Assembly (NCBI GenBank): GCA_016721305.1
Contig: JADKIH010000002.1
Location: forward strand, 1-64,000
Source of the DNA: Bacteroidota bacterium
GTDB taxonomy: Bacteria > Bacteroidota > Bacteroidia > AKYH767-A > 2013-40CM-41-45
Direction: 5' to 3'
Length of the DNA: 64,000 nucleotides
Shown here: in pieces, positions 54,548-64,000 of the stretch
Position numbering within the stretch: the stretch's first letter is position 1
Layout: every line of letters begins with the position of its first letter
Notes under the pieces: generated by a model
The model's database searches: none
What the model saw: the letters and a program-made list of their open reading frames with translations, nothing else
What the model was told of the DNA's origin: nothing
Translations under genes and position numbers: made by a program

Positions 54548-56491
54548 TGAAAAAAGGATTACTCATCTGCTTATCGGTGGCTGTAAGTTTGTGCTCGTCT
54601 TCCTCACGGTTTTCGTAAAGCTGAAGTTCCGGCCGCTTTAAAGAGCCGTACAATCAAAGTACCGTTCAGAACTGCCAATATGGATAATGGCGTTCCGACG
54701 AACAATCTCGCGAGCCGCACTTACGTTGCTCCGCAAAGAACTGCAACATTATCAACAGGTCTGATCGATGAGTATTTGGTTGGTTATTCTTTCTATGATC
54801 TTCAAACAAATGCTTCTATCAGCAACCGCTTAGTTGTTAATGATGACAATTCAATCGCAGCTGCTTGGACATTCTCTCCAAATGCAACTACGAACTTCCC
54901 TGATCGTGGAACGGGTTACAACTATTCATCTGATGGCGGAACAACTTGGTTATTCCCAACAGTGATTGGTGTTTCTCAAGGACCTTCAACTCGTACTGAA
55001 TCTGTACGTACAGGTTTCACGAACATCGTTAACTGTACAGGTGGTTCAGAAATGAGCATCCAACACACAGGTACTGCAATGTCTTTAAACTACCGTCCTG
55101 CAAAAGGTACTGGTGCTTGGACAATTAGCTACCCATGGGGAACTGCAAACAACGACACTTGGCCAAAAGCAATTGCATCAGGCGATAACGTTTATGCAAT
55201 CTGGCAAGGTAGCGGTACTACAGGTACTCCAACATTAGGACAAGATGGTCCAATGTTCCTTTCCATCTCTAACGATGGTGGTGTTACTTGGAGCACAAAA
55301 TCTGTGATCTCTTTGATCGACTCTACTCACTACCTCGGTTTCGGTGGTGATGATTACTCAATCGATGTAAAAGGTAACACTGTTGCAATCGTAGTTGGTA
55401 ATCAATTGTCTGACATCGTTCTCCTCAAATCTACAGATGCAGGTGCAACTTGGGCTTCAACAGTTATCTATCAGCACCCAATCCCAATGTACGATTTGAA
55501 CACAATGATCTCTGATACAAATGCTGATGGAATCTTTGATACTTTGATGTCAACTTCAGGTGATGCAGCTGTATTGATCGACGATAACGATCTGTGCCAT
55601 GTTTGGATGTCAGATTTCCGTTGGTACTGCGACTTGTCAACTGTAGGAAGCTACAACTACTTCCCTTCAACTGACGGTCTTGAATACTGGAATGAAAATA
55701 TGGCAACAGGCGCTTATGTATTGATCGCTGCTGCTGAAGATTTAAATGGTAATGGCGTACTTGACGCACCGGGCGACGAAACTTGCTCTGGCGTAGGTTT
55801 AGCATGGGGTAACTACCGTGGAGGTATTACCGGAATGCCATCTGCCGGTATCGATATGAGTAATGGAAGAATGTATGTTTCTTACCAAACAATCGATGAA
55901 TTAGCTGATACAGCACTTTATCACCAAGCTCACCGTCACGTTTACATGATCGCTTCTGATGATCATGGTTTAACTTGGAGTTCTCCTGTCGACATCGTTC
56001 CAACTATCGCTGATGGTGGTGATGGTGAAAACCAGGAAGCTGTTTTCGCTGCAATGGCAAAACGCGTTGTAAACAACACTGCTTACGTACTCTACCAACG
56101 TGACCCATACCCTGGACACGCATTGGCTGCTGCAGGTACTTGTGACCTTGCAAACAACCTTGGTAACTCATCTGATCTCGTGTTCGCACGTTTAGATGCA
56201 GCTATCGTTTCAACAGGTAATCTTGACAACAACAATTTGTTCGTTTCTCAAAACTACCCTAACCCTGCTTCAGCAAGTACAAGCATTAAAGTTACTTTGA
56301 AGAAATCAGCTGATGTAACAATCACTGTATCTGACATCATCGGTCAGGTTGTTTTCTCTCAAACACAAAACAACGTTAATGCAGGTACTCAAGTTATCAA
56401 TCTGAATACTGCTAACTGGCATTCAGGTGTGTACACTTACACAGTAACTTCAGGTGACCAAAAAACTTCTCGTCAGATGATCGTTCAATAA
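54548..56491 (+). CDS. large secreted BNR/sialidase-like protein with T9SS sorting domain (one frameshift)
   Basis: About 648 residues. Signal sequence from ATG 54548 (GLLICLSVAVSLC) in one frame; a shift near 54590-54605 joins it to the main frame (GFRKAEVPAALKSRTIKVPF). The body carries Asp-box-like blades (SSDGGTTWLFP, SNDGGVTWSTKS, STDAGATWAST, SDDHGLTWSSP) of a beta-propeller and an EF-hand-like calcium segment (DLNGNGVLDAPGD). The end (VSQNYPNPASASTSIKVTL...GVYTYTVTSGDQKTSRQMIVQ) is a type A T9SS domain. Codons are richer in GGT, ACT and GCT than the neighbours, fitting high expression with the perfect promoter. Confidence 0.9.
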
Positions 56492-56511
56492 TTCGCGAAC
56501 TGACTGAAAAT

Positions 56512-56546
56512 AAAAAAACCTCTCACATTGTGAGAGGTTTTTTTTT
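56512..56546 (+). terminator. bidirectional terminator of the T9SS and bshB1 genes
   Basis: AACCTCTCACATTGTGAGAGGTT perfect palindromic hairpin with A7 before and T9 after, so it can act for both converging genes. Confidence 0.9.
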
Positions 56547-56562
56547 GCCTATTAAAAAGTGA

Positions 56563-57258
56563 TTAGTGGAGATTGTATCGCTCCACAGTGAAACCTTCTG
56601 CATATTTGAATCCGGCCGGTCGGCCCATTTCTGCGCTTCTACCTGCTAAAAATTCGAGACCCTCTTTCGTTGAAATAGCCGTCTGAGGGCCTTTGGCTCC
56701 AGGCTGATAAAACTGAGTCTTGTAAGCCTGAATAGCATCCATTTTCTGATCCCAATGCAGCGAGATGTCGACAACTACGTCGGGCTTCAGGAATCGATCC
56801 TGAATGTAGTGGTAAACAGATTTTACCTTCCAAGCCTTTTGATCCTGCTCTTCAAATGAGGTTTCTACTTTCGGCAGCCCGGCAAGGAAGACAGAATTAC
56901 TAACAAGTCCCGATGCTCTTCCATGGTCGGGATGACGATCTGATTCGGCATTACAAAGGATGATCTCAGGCTGATATTTGCGGATCATCTTTACAATCTC
57001 CAGCTGATGCTCCTTGTCGTTGGTGAAAAAGCCATCGTCCATGCCCAGATTTTCACGAACCGAAATACCCATTATCTGAGCCGCTGCCGCAGCTTCGCGG
57101 TCACGGGTATCCGCATCGCCTCGCGTACCCAATTCGCCTCGTGTAAGGTCCACAATTCCGCATTTATAGCCATGATTGATATGTGATATCAATACACCGG
57201 CAGCACTCAGTTCTACATCGTCGGGATGGGCCCCGAAGGCCAGGATGTCCAATTTCAT
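56563..57258 (-). CDS. bshB1: bacillithiol biosynthesis deacetylase BshB1
   Basis: 231 residues. LmbE-like zinc deacetylase that removes the acetyl group from GlcNAc-malate in bacillithiol synthesis. Motifs: DILAFGAHPDDVELSAAG (zinc site AHPDDVE), DLTRGELGTRGDADTR, NAESDRHPDHGRAS (HPDH) and QFYQPGAKGPQTAISTKEGLEFLAGR. Start at ATG 57258, supported by a -7 box TACTTTTG on the minus strand (57311-57304). Confidence 0.93.
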   Translation of the reverse strand: MKLDILAFGAHPDDVELSAAGVLISHINHGYKCGIVDLTRGELGTRGDADTRDREAAAAAQIMGISVRENLGMDDGFFTNDKEHQLEIVKMIRKYQPEIILCNAESDRHPDHGRASGLVSNSVFLAGLPKVETSFEEQDQKAWKVKSVYHYIQDRFLKPDVVVDISLHWDQKMDAIQAYKTQFYQPGAKGPQTAISTKEGLEFLAGRSAEMGRPAGFKYAEGFTVERYNLH

Positions 57259-57360
57259 TTGATCGTATTTGATTAAAAACGATATTCGCTTAGAATTTCG
57301 GGGCAAAAGTAAGAAAGAATCCCTAAGGCCTTACTCTCCGTTCGTGATTATACCCGGCTT

Positions 57361-58759
57361 ATGAACATATCCTTCCATGGTGCTGCCCGAACAGTTACAG
57401 GTAGCAAACATCTTTTAACCCTAGATTCGGGAATAAAAATCCTTCTCGATTGTGGCATGTTTCAGGGTTTGGGAAAAGATACCGACCCGCTTAACCGGCA
57501 TTTGGGTTTTAATCCGGCCGAAGTAGATTACCTCATTCTCTCTCACGCTCACATCGACCACTCCGGAAATATCCCTTATTTAGTCAAACAAGGTTTTGAA
57601 GGAAAAATTATCTGCACGGCGGCAACACGTGACCTGGCAGCTATTATGCTGGCCGATACTGCTCATATTCAAGAATACGATATTCAATACATCAATAAGA
57701 GAAAAGCCAGAAAAGGCGAAGCTCCTATTGAAGTCCTGTATACCATGGAGGATGTTGATGACGCGCTGAAGCTCTTCTATGGGATCCCTTACCAGAAAGA
57801 CTTCGAAATTTGTCCGGGGGTAACGGTCAGATTTACCGATACAGGCCACATTCTTGGTTCTGCAGCAGTAAATTTAAAAATCACAGAAGGCTCTAAAGAA
57901 ACTCGTATCACATTTACCGGCGATATTGGCAGGCCGGGGGATAAAATTCTAAAAGTACCTGAATCTTTTCCGCAAGCCGACTACATTATTTGCGAAAGCA
58001 CCTATGGCAATCGTCTGCATGAATCTTCAGAAAAGACCGAACAACACTTACTCCAGGTTGTCAGGGAAACATGTGTGGAGAAAAAAGGCAAACTAATCAT
58101 TCCTGCCTTTAGCCTGGGAAGAACTCAGGAAGTCGTTTATGTTTTGAATAATCTTCGAAATGCCGGCTTACTTCCCAATATACCGGTATATGTCGATAGC
58201 CCTCTCTCGGTGAATGCAACGTCCATTATGCGAGCACATCCTGAATGTTTTAATGGAGGCATTCTTCAATCGTTACGCAACGACCCCGATCCTTTTGGTT
58301 TTGATACGCTTCATTACATTCAGAAGGCAGAGGATTCGATTGCATTGAATGAAAGAACTGAACCAATGATTATCATATCCGCCTCAGGCATGGCCGAGGC
58401 CGGACGAATCAAGCATCACCTTAAAAACAGCATCAGCAAAAAACAAAATACCATTCTGATGGTTGGGTATTGTACTCCGGAAAGCTTAGGAGGTCGTATT
58501 GCCAGAGGTGAAACTGAAGTCCGTATCTTCGGCAAAGAGTACAAAGTGATTGCCGATGTTGAAGTCATGAACAGCTACAGCGCGCACGGCGATTACAAAG
58601 AAATGCTTGATTTCCTGTCTTGCCAAAATCCGAAGAAAGAAAAAACTATTTTTAGTTCACGGAGAATATGATGTGCAAATTGAATGGGCCGAAAAATTAA
58701 AAGAAGCCGGATTCTCGAATATTGAAATTCCTGACTTACACTCAACTGCTGAACTTTAA
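57361..58759 (+). CDS. MBL-fold beta-CASP RNA metallo-hydrolase (one frameshift)
   Basis: About 465 residues. Metallo-beta-lactamase motifs LDCGMFQG, SHAHIDHSGNIPYL (HxHxDH), DTGHILGSA, FTGDIG, then beta-CASP motifs A-C (ICESTYGNR, IPAFSLGRTQEVVY, MIIISASGMAEAGRIKHHL) and a C-terminal zinc His in SYSAHGDY. The frame stops at 58671, but another frame continues LVHGEYDVQIEWAEKLKE to a stop at 58759, so one base is missing near 58645. Similar to CPSF73-like RNA nucleases and Ysh1 orthologues; substrate unknown. Confidence 0.9.
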
Positions 58760-58765
58760 TCTGAA

Positions 58766-59419
58766 ATGAGCGAAATTACCTTTCTGATAAAAAAAGAAAT
58801 TCTGCTTGAGTGGAAACAGAAGTATGCTTTCAATGGCTTGCTACTCTATGTAATTTCCACCGTTTTTGTTTGCTACTTATCTTTCAAACAAATTGTTGAT
58901 CTCCCGACTTGGAATGCTCTTTTCTGGATTATCCAACTCTTTGCAGGAGTAAACGCCATCGCTAAGAGCTTTCTCCAGGAGAGCCGTGGACGAATGCTTT
59001 ACTACTACACAATTGCCGACCCTAGAAGTTTCATCCTTTCCCGAATCATCTACAACTTTATGCTCATGATGGTGATCTCGGGATTCAACCTCCTATTCTA
59101 CTCTCTCTTTATTGGTAATCCTGTACAAGATATGCCAATGTTTATTCTGGCGATGGTTCTAGGCAGCACCGGATTCTCTGCCGTACTTTCCATGGTTTCC
59201 GCAATTGCTGCCAAAGCAGGAAACAATTTTACGCTCATGTCTATTTTGAGCTTTCCGATTCTACTTCCACTGCTCATGGTAACTATTCGATTCTCCAAAA
59301 ATGCCTTGGACGGACTTGCTTTCTCAGTATCGCAATCGCTTGTGATCATGCTTCTTGGCTTCATCGCGATGATCGTAGCAATGGCTTACATGTTATTCCC
59401 TTATCTTTGGAGAGAATAA
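58766..59419 (+). CDS. ccmB: haem exporter subunit CcmB
   Basis: 217 residues, six membrane helices. Part of the CcmABCD transporter that delivers haem to CcmE. Family elements: FLIKKEILLEWKQKYAFNGLLLY, FLQESRGRMLYYYTIADPRSFILSRIIYN, ILAMVLGSTGFSAVLSMVSAIAAKAGNN and LPLLMVTIRFSKNAL. Starts 6 bases after the MBL gene. CcmA, the ATPase, is not in the window. Confidence 0.93.
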   Translation: MSEITFLIKKEILLEWKQKYAFNGLLLYVISTVFVCYLSFKQIVDLPTWNALFWIIQLFAGVNAIAKSFLQESRGRMLYYYTIADPRSFILSRIIYNFMLMMVISGFNLLFYSLFIGNPVQDMPMFILAMVLGSTGFSAVLSMVSAIAAKAGNNFTLMSILSFPILLPLLMVTIRFSKNALDGLAFSVSQSLVIMLLGFIAMIVAMAYMLFPYLWRE

Positions 59420-59451
59420 TCAGACAATTCGTATTATTGCCAGCTGAATTC

Positions 59452-60138
59452 ATGAAAAAAGAAAACTCTTCTCTTCCTTTAGGCCTTCAATGGTGGAAAT
59501 GGCTGTCGATTGCCCTGCTGTTCTATACCGTCATCATGGGATTTCTGGTGGAAGTTCCCAGATTGCCGATTTTGCATGAAACTATACGCAATCTCTTCTT
59601 CCACGTCACCATGTGGTTTGCTATGATCATATTGATGATGGCTTCGCTTGTATACGGAATACGCTACCTATCGACGAATAACATCGACTTCGATCGCAAA
59701 GCATCTGAGACAGCACTGGTTGGAATCTTTCTTGGGATACTCGGGCTTATTACCGGCAGTATTTGGGCAAAGAATACATGGGGCGCATGGTGGGTGAATG
59801 ATGCTAAACTAAACGGCGCTGCTGCTACAATGCTCGTTTACTTTGCTTATATGATTTTGCGAGGTTCTATGGACGATGAACATCGTCGTGCACGAATTGC
59901 AGCGGTGTACAGCATTTTTGCTTTTACTCTTATGCTCGTATTCATTATGATTCTACCGCGACTGACTGATTCTTTACATCCGGGCAACGGCGGAAATCCG
60001 GGCTTCGGAAAATACGATCTCGACAACCATATGCGATTGGTTTTTTATCCGGCCGTTATCGGCTGGACTTTACTGTCCGTCTGGATTGCTGAAATCAGAA
60101 TTAGAATTAAACGCTTAAAAGACGAACAAGAGTCATAA
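59452..60138 (+). CDS. ccmC: cytochrome c biogenesis protein CcmC
   Basis: 228 residues, about six membrane helices. Haem-handling motif NTWGAWWVNDAKLNGAAAT (WWD-domain equivalent, with N in place of the second W, as often in Bacteroidota), flanked by histidines IRNLFFHVTMWF and DNHMRLVFYPAVIGW. Transfers haem onto CcmE. ATG 59452 chosen; the frame also opens with TTG at 59407, overlapping ccmB. Confidence 0.92.
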   Translation: MKKENSSLPLGLQWWKWLSIALLFYTVIMGFLVEVPRLPILHETIRNLFFHVTMWFAMIILMMASLVYGIRYLSTNNIDFDRKASETALVGIFLGILGLITGSIWAKNTWGAWWVNDAKLNGAAATMLVYFAYMILRGSMDDEHRRARIAAVYSIFAFTLMLVFIMILPRLTDSLHPGNGGNPGFGKYDLDNHMRLVFYPAVIGWTLLSVWIAEIRIRIKRLKDEQES

Positions 60139-60152
60139 TCAAATTCAAAAAG

Positions 60153-60371
60153 ATGAAACGACTTAATTACCTACTTTCCTTCCTATTCGTCCTGACTCCT
60201 TTCTTAGGATTTGGCCAAAATTCCGATGTAGAAATGGCTGATGTGATGCAAGCTAACGGCAAAATCTATGTGGTTATTGCCGTTTTAGGTGTTGTTTTAG
60301 CCGGCATTCTCATCTATTTGATTTCGATCGACCGGAAGGTGAAAGATCTGGAAAACAAAAGAAAAAGTTAA
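60153..60371 (+). CDS. ccmD: CcmD-like small membrane protein
   Basis: 72 residues: N-terminal signal-like helix (YLLSFLFVLTPFLGFGQ), then one membrane helix (IYVVIAVLGVVLAGILIYLISIDRKV) and a basic tail. Placement between ccmC and ccmE and size match CcmD of this phylum, which tethers holo-CcmE in the transporter complex. Sequence similarity to proteobacterial CcmD is weak, so the name rests mainly on context. Confidence 0.8.
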   Translation: MKRLNYLLSFLFVLTPFLGFGQNSDVEMADVMQANGKIYVVIAVLGVVLAGILIYLISIDRKVKDLENKRKS

Positions 60372-60464
60372 GATGCTTCATGGAAGCCTTTCCGGCGCCC
60401 TTATTCAGTTTTCCTACTAATTTTAATCTTACCTTTGGCATCATATTAAAGGCAGGAAATTTTC

Positions 60465-60869
60465 ATGAAAAAGACGCATATTGTCGCTATCATTATTATA
60501 GCAATCGCCATCGGTGCGATCATCAGCACGCTGGCAGATTCCAGCACTTACGCCACATTCAGTGTAGCTGCTGAAAATCCTACTCACACCTATCATGTTG
60601 TCGGAAAATTAAACAAGGAAAAACCACAGGATTATAACCCTGCTGTGAACGCCGACTTATTTTCATTTTATTTAATCGACAACTCAGGCGAAGAACATCA
60701 GGTTCATTTGCAAAAAGCCAAACCACAAGACTTCGACAAATCTGAACAAATTGTTGTTGTCGGAAAAATGAAAGACGGAAGTTTTGAAGCTGCCGACATT
60801 TTAATGAAATGCCCTTCGAAGTATAACAACCCGAAGGATGATATGAAGGCTGTAACTTCACAACGATAA
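60465..60869 (+). CDS. ccmE: haem chaperone CcmE, CxxxY type
   Basis: 134 residues: N-terminal membrane anchor (HIVAIIIIAIAIGAIIST) and an OB-fold periplasmic domain (YHVVGKLNKEKP, FSFYLIDNSGEEHQVHL, VVVGKMKDGSFEAADILMKCPSKYNN). In classical CcmE haem is carried on a histidine in HxxxY; here the motif is CPSKY, with Cys at the haem position, as in the CxxxY variants. It hands haem to CcmF. Confidence 0.93.
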   Translation: MKKTHIVAIIIIAIAIGAIISTLADSSTYATFSVAAENPTHTYHVVGKLNKEKPQDYNPAVNADLFSFYLIDNSGEEHQVHLQKAKPQDFDKSEQIVVVGKMKDGSFEAADILMKCPSKYNNPKDDMKAVTSQR

Positions 60870-60886
60870 GAATCCGATTTTAACTG

Positions 60887-63305
60887 ATGGATACAAACTA
60901 TATTGGCGAGCACCTTTTCTGGGGAAAAATTGGAAATCTGCTTGTCATCCTTGCCGGAACTGCGGCGTTGCTCTCAACAATTTCTTACTACTTCGCTCTT
61001 CGCAAAAATGATTCCGCCTGGAAGAAACTGGCTCGACAGGCATTTGCCATTGAGACATTTTCCGTCCTGGGAATTTTCGGAATTCTATTTTATCTGATTT
61101 TCAATCAACGCTTCGAATACTTCTACGTATGGGAACACAGTAATTCTGTGATGCCTTTACGTTACATCCTCTCCTGTTTCTGGGAAGGACAGGAAGGAAG
61201 CTTTCTCCTGTGGATGTTTTGGCATTGTGTGTTAGGATGGATTCTCATCGCCACTTCGAAAGAATGGGAAAACGGTGTAATGTTCGTGATCTCTCTTGTG
61301 CAAGTTTTCCTTGCTTCTATGATTTTCGGCATTGTCATATTCGGACATAAAATTGGCAGCAATCCATTCATTCTTCTTCGTGAGCATCCGGATTTCGCCA
61401 ATCTCCCGTTCATCAAGATGCCGGATTATCTCAGTAAGATAAAAGATGGCCGTGGTTTGAATCCGTTGCTTCAAAACTACTGGATGACAATTCACCCTCC
61501 AACACTTTTCTTAGGCTTCGCATCTACTGTCGTACCATTTGCTTTTGCGATCGCAGCTTTGATCCAAAAGAAATATACCGAGTGGATTAAGCCTGCATTA
61601 CCATGGACGGTATTCGGAGTAATGATTCTTGGAACCGGTATCCTCATGGGTGCAGCATGGGCATACGAATCACTCAGCTTCGGAGGTTTCTGGGCCTGGG
61701 ATCCTGTCGAAAATGCTTCGCTTGTTCCATGGATGACAATGGTGGGCTTGCTGCATGTCATGCTGATTTATCGCTATCGGACACGCTCGTTAATGTCGAC
61801 GTACATTCTGGACATTGCAACATTCTTCCTCATACTCTACTCTACGTTTCTTACACGAAGCGGAATCTTGGGCGGTTCTTCCGTTCACGCGTTCACTGAT
61901 TTAGGCATGTCGGGGCATTTGCTTATTTACATGTTATTCTTCCTGGTACTCTCTATTGTACTGCTCGTAATAAATCGAAAAGCTCTCAAAGAACATACGG
62001 AAGAAGAGCATGTCAGCTCACGCGAATTCTGGATGTTTATCGGAATGCTCGTACTTGTAATCGGAAGTCTTCAGATCACTTTTACAACCTCGATTCCTGT
62101 ATTCAATAAATTATTTGGAAGTAAGCTTGCTCCACCTGCTGATCCGATCGACCACTACAATCAATGGCAGGTTCCTATTGCTATTCTGGTTTCATTACTC
62201 CTGGCAATTGGCCAGTATTTTAAATACAAAAAATCTGACTCGAAAGAACTTTGGAAAAAACTGTCGCTTAGCTTAATCATTGCAGCCGTCATTACCGGCT
62301 TAAGCGCATTTTACCTTGGTAGTTATCGTGTACACTACTACTTCCTCTTCTTTGCATCGGTGTTTGCCTTCGTCGCTAATTTCGATTACTTCATCCGTAC
62401 GCTTAAAGGCAAATTTGAAAACTCAGGCCCATCGATTGCACACGCCGGGATTGCACTAATATTACTCGGCGCTCTTATCTCAAATTCGAAGAAAGAAGTC
62501 ATTTCCCGAAATCTGAAAAATATTGATCTCGGTAAAGACATGCCCAACAAAGAGAATATAATGATCGAGCAACAAACAGATACGTTGCCGATGGGTTCTT
62601 ACTTTGTGAGCTACACTAAACGCGAACAAAAAGGCGTGAACGTTTATTTCGACATCGATTACTATAAGCAAAACCCAAGCACCGGAAAAAGAACTGGCTT
62701 TCCGTCACAACCTCTCGTTCAGTTGAACGAACGAATGGGCAATGTTGCTGAACCGGCCACAAAGCACTTCCTTACTCAGGATATCTACACACATCACCTA
62801 CGCCGAACTTGATAAACGAGGCGAAGGAAGTGATACATTGTACCAAACCCAAAACAAAATCCTCGCCATCGGCGACACTATTGTAACCAGCAACAGCTTT
62901 GTTATAGTTAAAGGTTTGGATAAAGACATCGATCGCGCCAACTACAATCTTAATGATTCAGATTTGGCTGTCGCTGCCATTCTTTCTGTGGAAGATGTAA
63001 ACAAAAAAATCTATACGGCTAAGCCACTTTTCGTAATCAGAAACTTCAGCGTTTTTGTTCAGGAATCTGAAATACCTGAATTGGGATTGAAATTTGTCTT
63101 TAGTAAAATTGATCCTGAAACCGGAAAAATTGAATTGAGCGTGTCTGATAAAAAGTCAAACAAAAAAGATTTCGTCATCATGAAGGCCATCATTTTCCCG
63201 GGCATAAACATTCTTTGGATGGGTTGCTTACTGATGATTATAGGTTCTGTTGTTGCCATTCGAAAACGAGTCAATCAACTTAAGAAGTCAAATACCGCTG
63301 CATGA
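60887..63305 (+). CDS. ccmF: cytochrome c haem lyase subunit CcmF (one frameshift)
   Basis: About 806 residues. Many membrane helices with the WWD haem-handling domain (WAYESLSFGGFWAWDPVENASLVPW), conserved histidines in NYWMTIHPPTLFLGFAS and LLHVMLIYR, TFLTRSGILGGSSVHAF and HAGIALILLGA. The frame breaks near 62780; a second frame continues THITYAELDKRGEG and ends in a C-terminal membrane helix (IIFPGINILWMGCLLMIIGSVVAI). Completes System I cytochrome c maturation. The stop overlaps the next start (ATGA). Confidence 0.93.
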
Positions 63306-64000
63306 AAATCGTACTGATCGGAGCCGGAAATCTGGCCGGCCACTTGGGTCCGGCATTAAAAAAGAACGGGCATTCGATTGAAATGGTTTACAGTCGATCC
63401 AAAGGTAGTGCAAAAAAACTTGCAGCAAATCTGAAGTGCGCATTTACTTCTAAAGTCACCGACTTACCTACCGAAGCAGATCTCTATTTGCTTGCTCTAC
63501 CCGACCATGTAATACCCGGCTTTCTGAAAGAACTTTCTTTCATCCCGGCATGCATCGCTCATACAAGCGGATCCGTTGAACTTTCGGTTTTTAGAACACG
63601 TTTTAAAAACTGTGGTGTGTTTTACCCACTCCAAACCTTCAGCAAAAACAGAAAAGTCGATTTCAAAAATATTCCTATTTGTCTGGAAGCAAGTAATCCA
63701 AAAACTTTAGCACTACTCAAAAAAGCTGCGGCTATTTCGAAAAATGTGGTACGGATGAATTCTGCAAAACGAAAAAAAGTGCATCTAACTGCAGTTATCG
63801 TAAATAACTTCCCCAATCTGCTCTTCTCTCTGGCTGACGATCTGCTTAAAGAAGAGAAACTAAATCTGGATCTGCTTCGCCCTTTAATCCTGGAAACTGC
63901 ACTGAAAGTACAAAACAACCCGCCTTTTCAAATGCAAACCGGCCCGGCCCGACGTGGTGATGCGGAAACATTGAAAAGCCACAGAAAGCTTCTTTCAGAC
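63302..64000 (+). CDS. Rossmann-like/DUF2520 protein (partial)
   Basis: At least 233 residues, open to the right edge. N-terminal NAD(P)-binding strand IVLIGAGNLAGHLGPALKKNGHSIEMVYSRS, ADLYLLALPDHVIPGFLKEL, then IAHTSGSVELSVFR, CGVFYPLQTFSKNRKVDF (F-Y-P-L-Q-T-F signature) and the helical DUF2520 domain (LTAVIVNNFPNLLFSLADDLL). Related to prephenate or pantoate-type reductases by fold; exact reaction unknown. Its ATG overlaps the ccmF stop. Confidence 0.85.
   Translation, partial: MKIVLIGAGNLAGHLGPALKKNGHSIEMVYSRSKGSAKKLAANLKCAFTSKVTDLPTEADLYLLALPDHVIPGFLKELSFIPACIAHTSGSVELSVFRTRFKNCGVFYPLQTFSKNRKVDFKNIPICLEASNPKTLALLKKAAAISKNVVRMNSAKRKKVHLTAVIVNNFPNLLFSLADDLLKEEKLNLDLLRPLILETALKVQNNPPFQMQTGPARRGDAETLKSHRKLLSD

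Overview
The window is a stretch of a Bacteroidota chromosome. The evidence is consistent: TonB-dependent receptor plus DUF4249 lipoprotein, several secreted proteins with a type IX secretion (T9SS) C-terminal sorting domain, a short RpoD-type sigma factor, an N-terminally extended GAPDH, BshB1, DUF3078, a POT peptide transporter, and promoters of the TTTG-N19-TAnnTTTG type (for example before 54548). A finer placement is not possible from this sequence alone.

About 20 of roughly 62 protein genes are split by one or more single-base shifts, including housekeeping genes (GAPDH, ccmF, an ABC-F protein, ahpC). Most shifts lie at or near short homopolymers, so I read them as sequence or assembly errors and annotate each as one gene. 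The exceptions are two badly broken genes in the AT-rich stretch 12.1-15.5 kb, which may be real pseudogenes.

Layout. 1-3.7 kb (minus): two M16 peptidases and a membrane-anchored VWA-like protein. 3.7-4.6 kb: an inverted-repeat-bounded non-coding segment, then RNase P RNA. 4.8-9.9 kb (plus): TonB receptor, DUF4249 lipoprotein, T9SS cargo. 10.3-12.1 kb (minus): di-haem peroxidase. 12.1-15.8 kb: AT-rich island with two degenerate helical-repeat genes, a small XRE regulator and a putative small secreted peptide. 16.1-17.0 kb: operon of a stand-alone receiver and two microproteins ending in a strong terminator. 17.4-27.2 kb: methyltransferase/ZIP pair, two divergent peroxiredoxins, MazG, SRPBCC protein, ApaG, ABC-F, DUF3078, CrcB plus a carbonic-anhydrase-like protein. 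27.3-34.1 kb (plus): WD40 protein, T9SS cargo, DnaQ/GIY-YIG fusion nuclease, redoxin, copper-monooxygenase-like lipoprotein, GNAT. 34.2-41.0 kb (minus): PhoR/PhoB-like pair, heptahaem TPR lipoprotein, GNAT, DapF, membrane protein, sigma-like factor. 41.3-45.5 kb (plus): Deg protease, RpoD, GAPDH. 45.5-48.1 kb (minus): lipoprotein, MnmA, YwqK-like protein. 48.3-56.5 kb (plus): POT transporter, thioredoxin, tRNA-His, CopA, glycosyltransferase, T9SS cargo. Then BshB1 (minus) and, to the right edge, an MBL/beta-CASP protein, CcmB-C-D-E-F and a Rossmann/DUF2520 protein.

Functional threads. The Ccm cluster at 58.8-63.3 kb is the haem-attachment machine needed by the window's own c-type cytochromes (10.3, 36.0 and possibly 32.2 kb). 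Two peroxiredoxins face each other across a shared control region with a candidate operator. The intergenic DNA carries several families of short-word repeats: TAAGTAGTAAGTTG-type words mostly lie between convergent genes and often fold into hairpins, while GCAACCCGCAAC-type words lie beside start codons.
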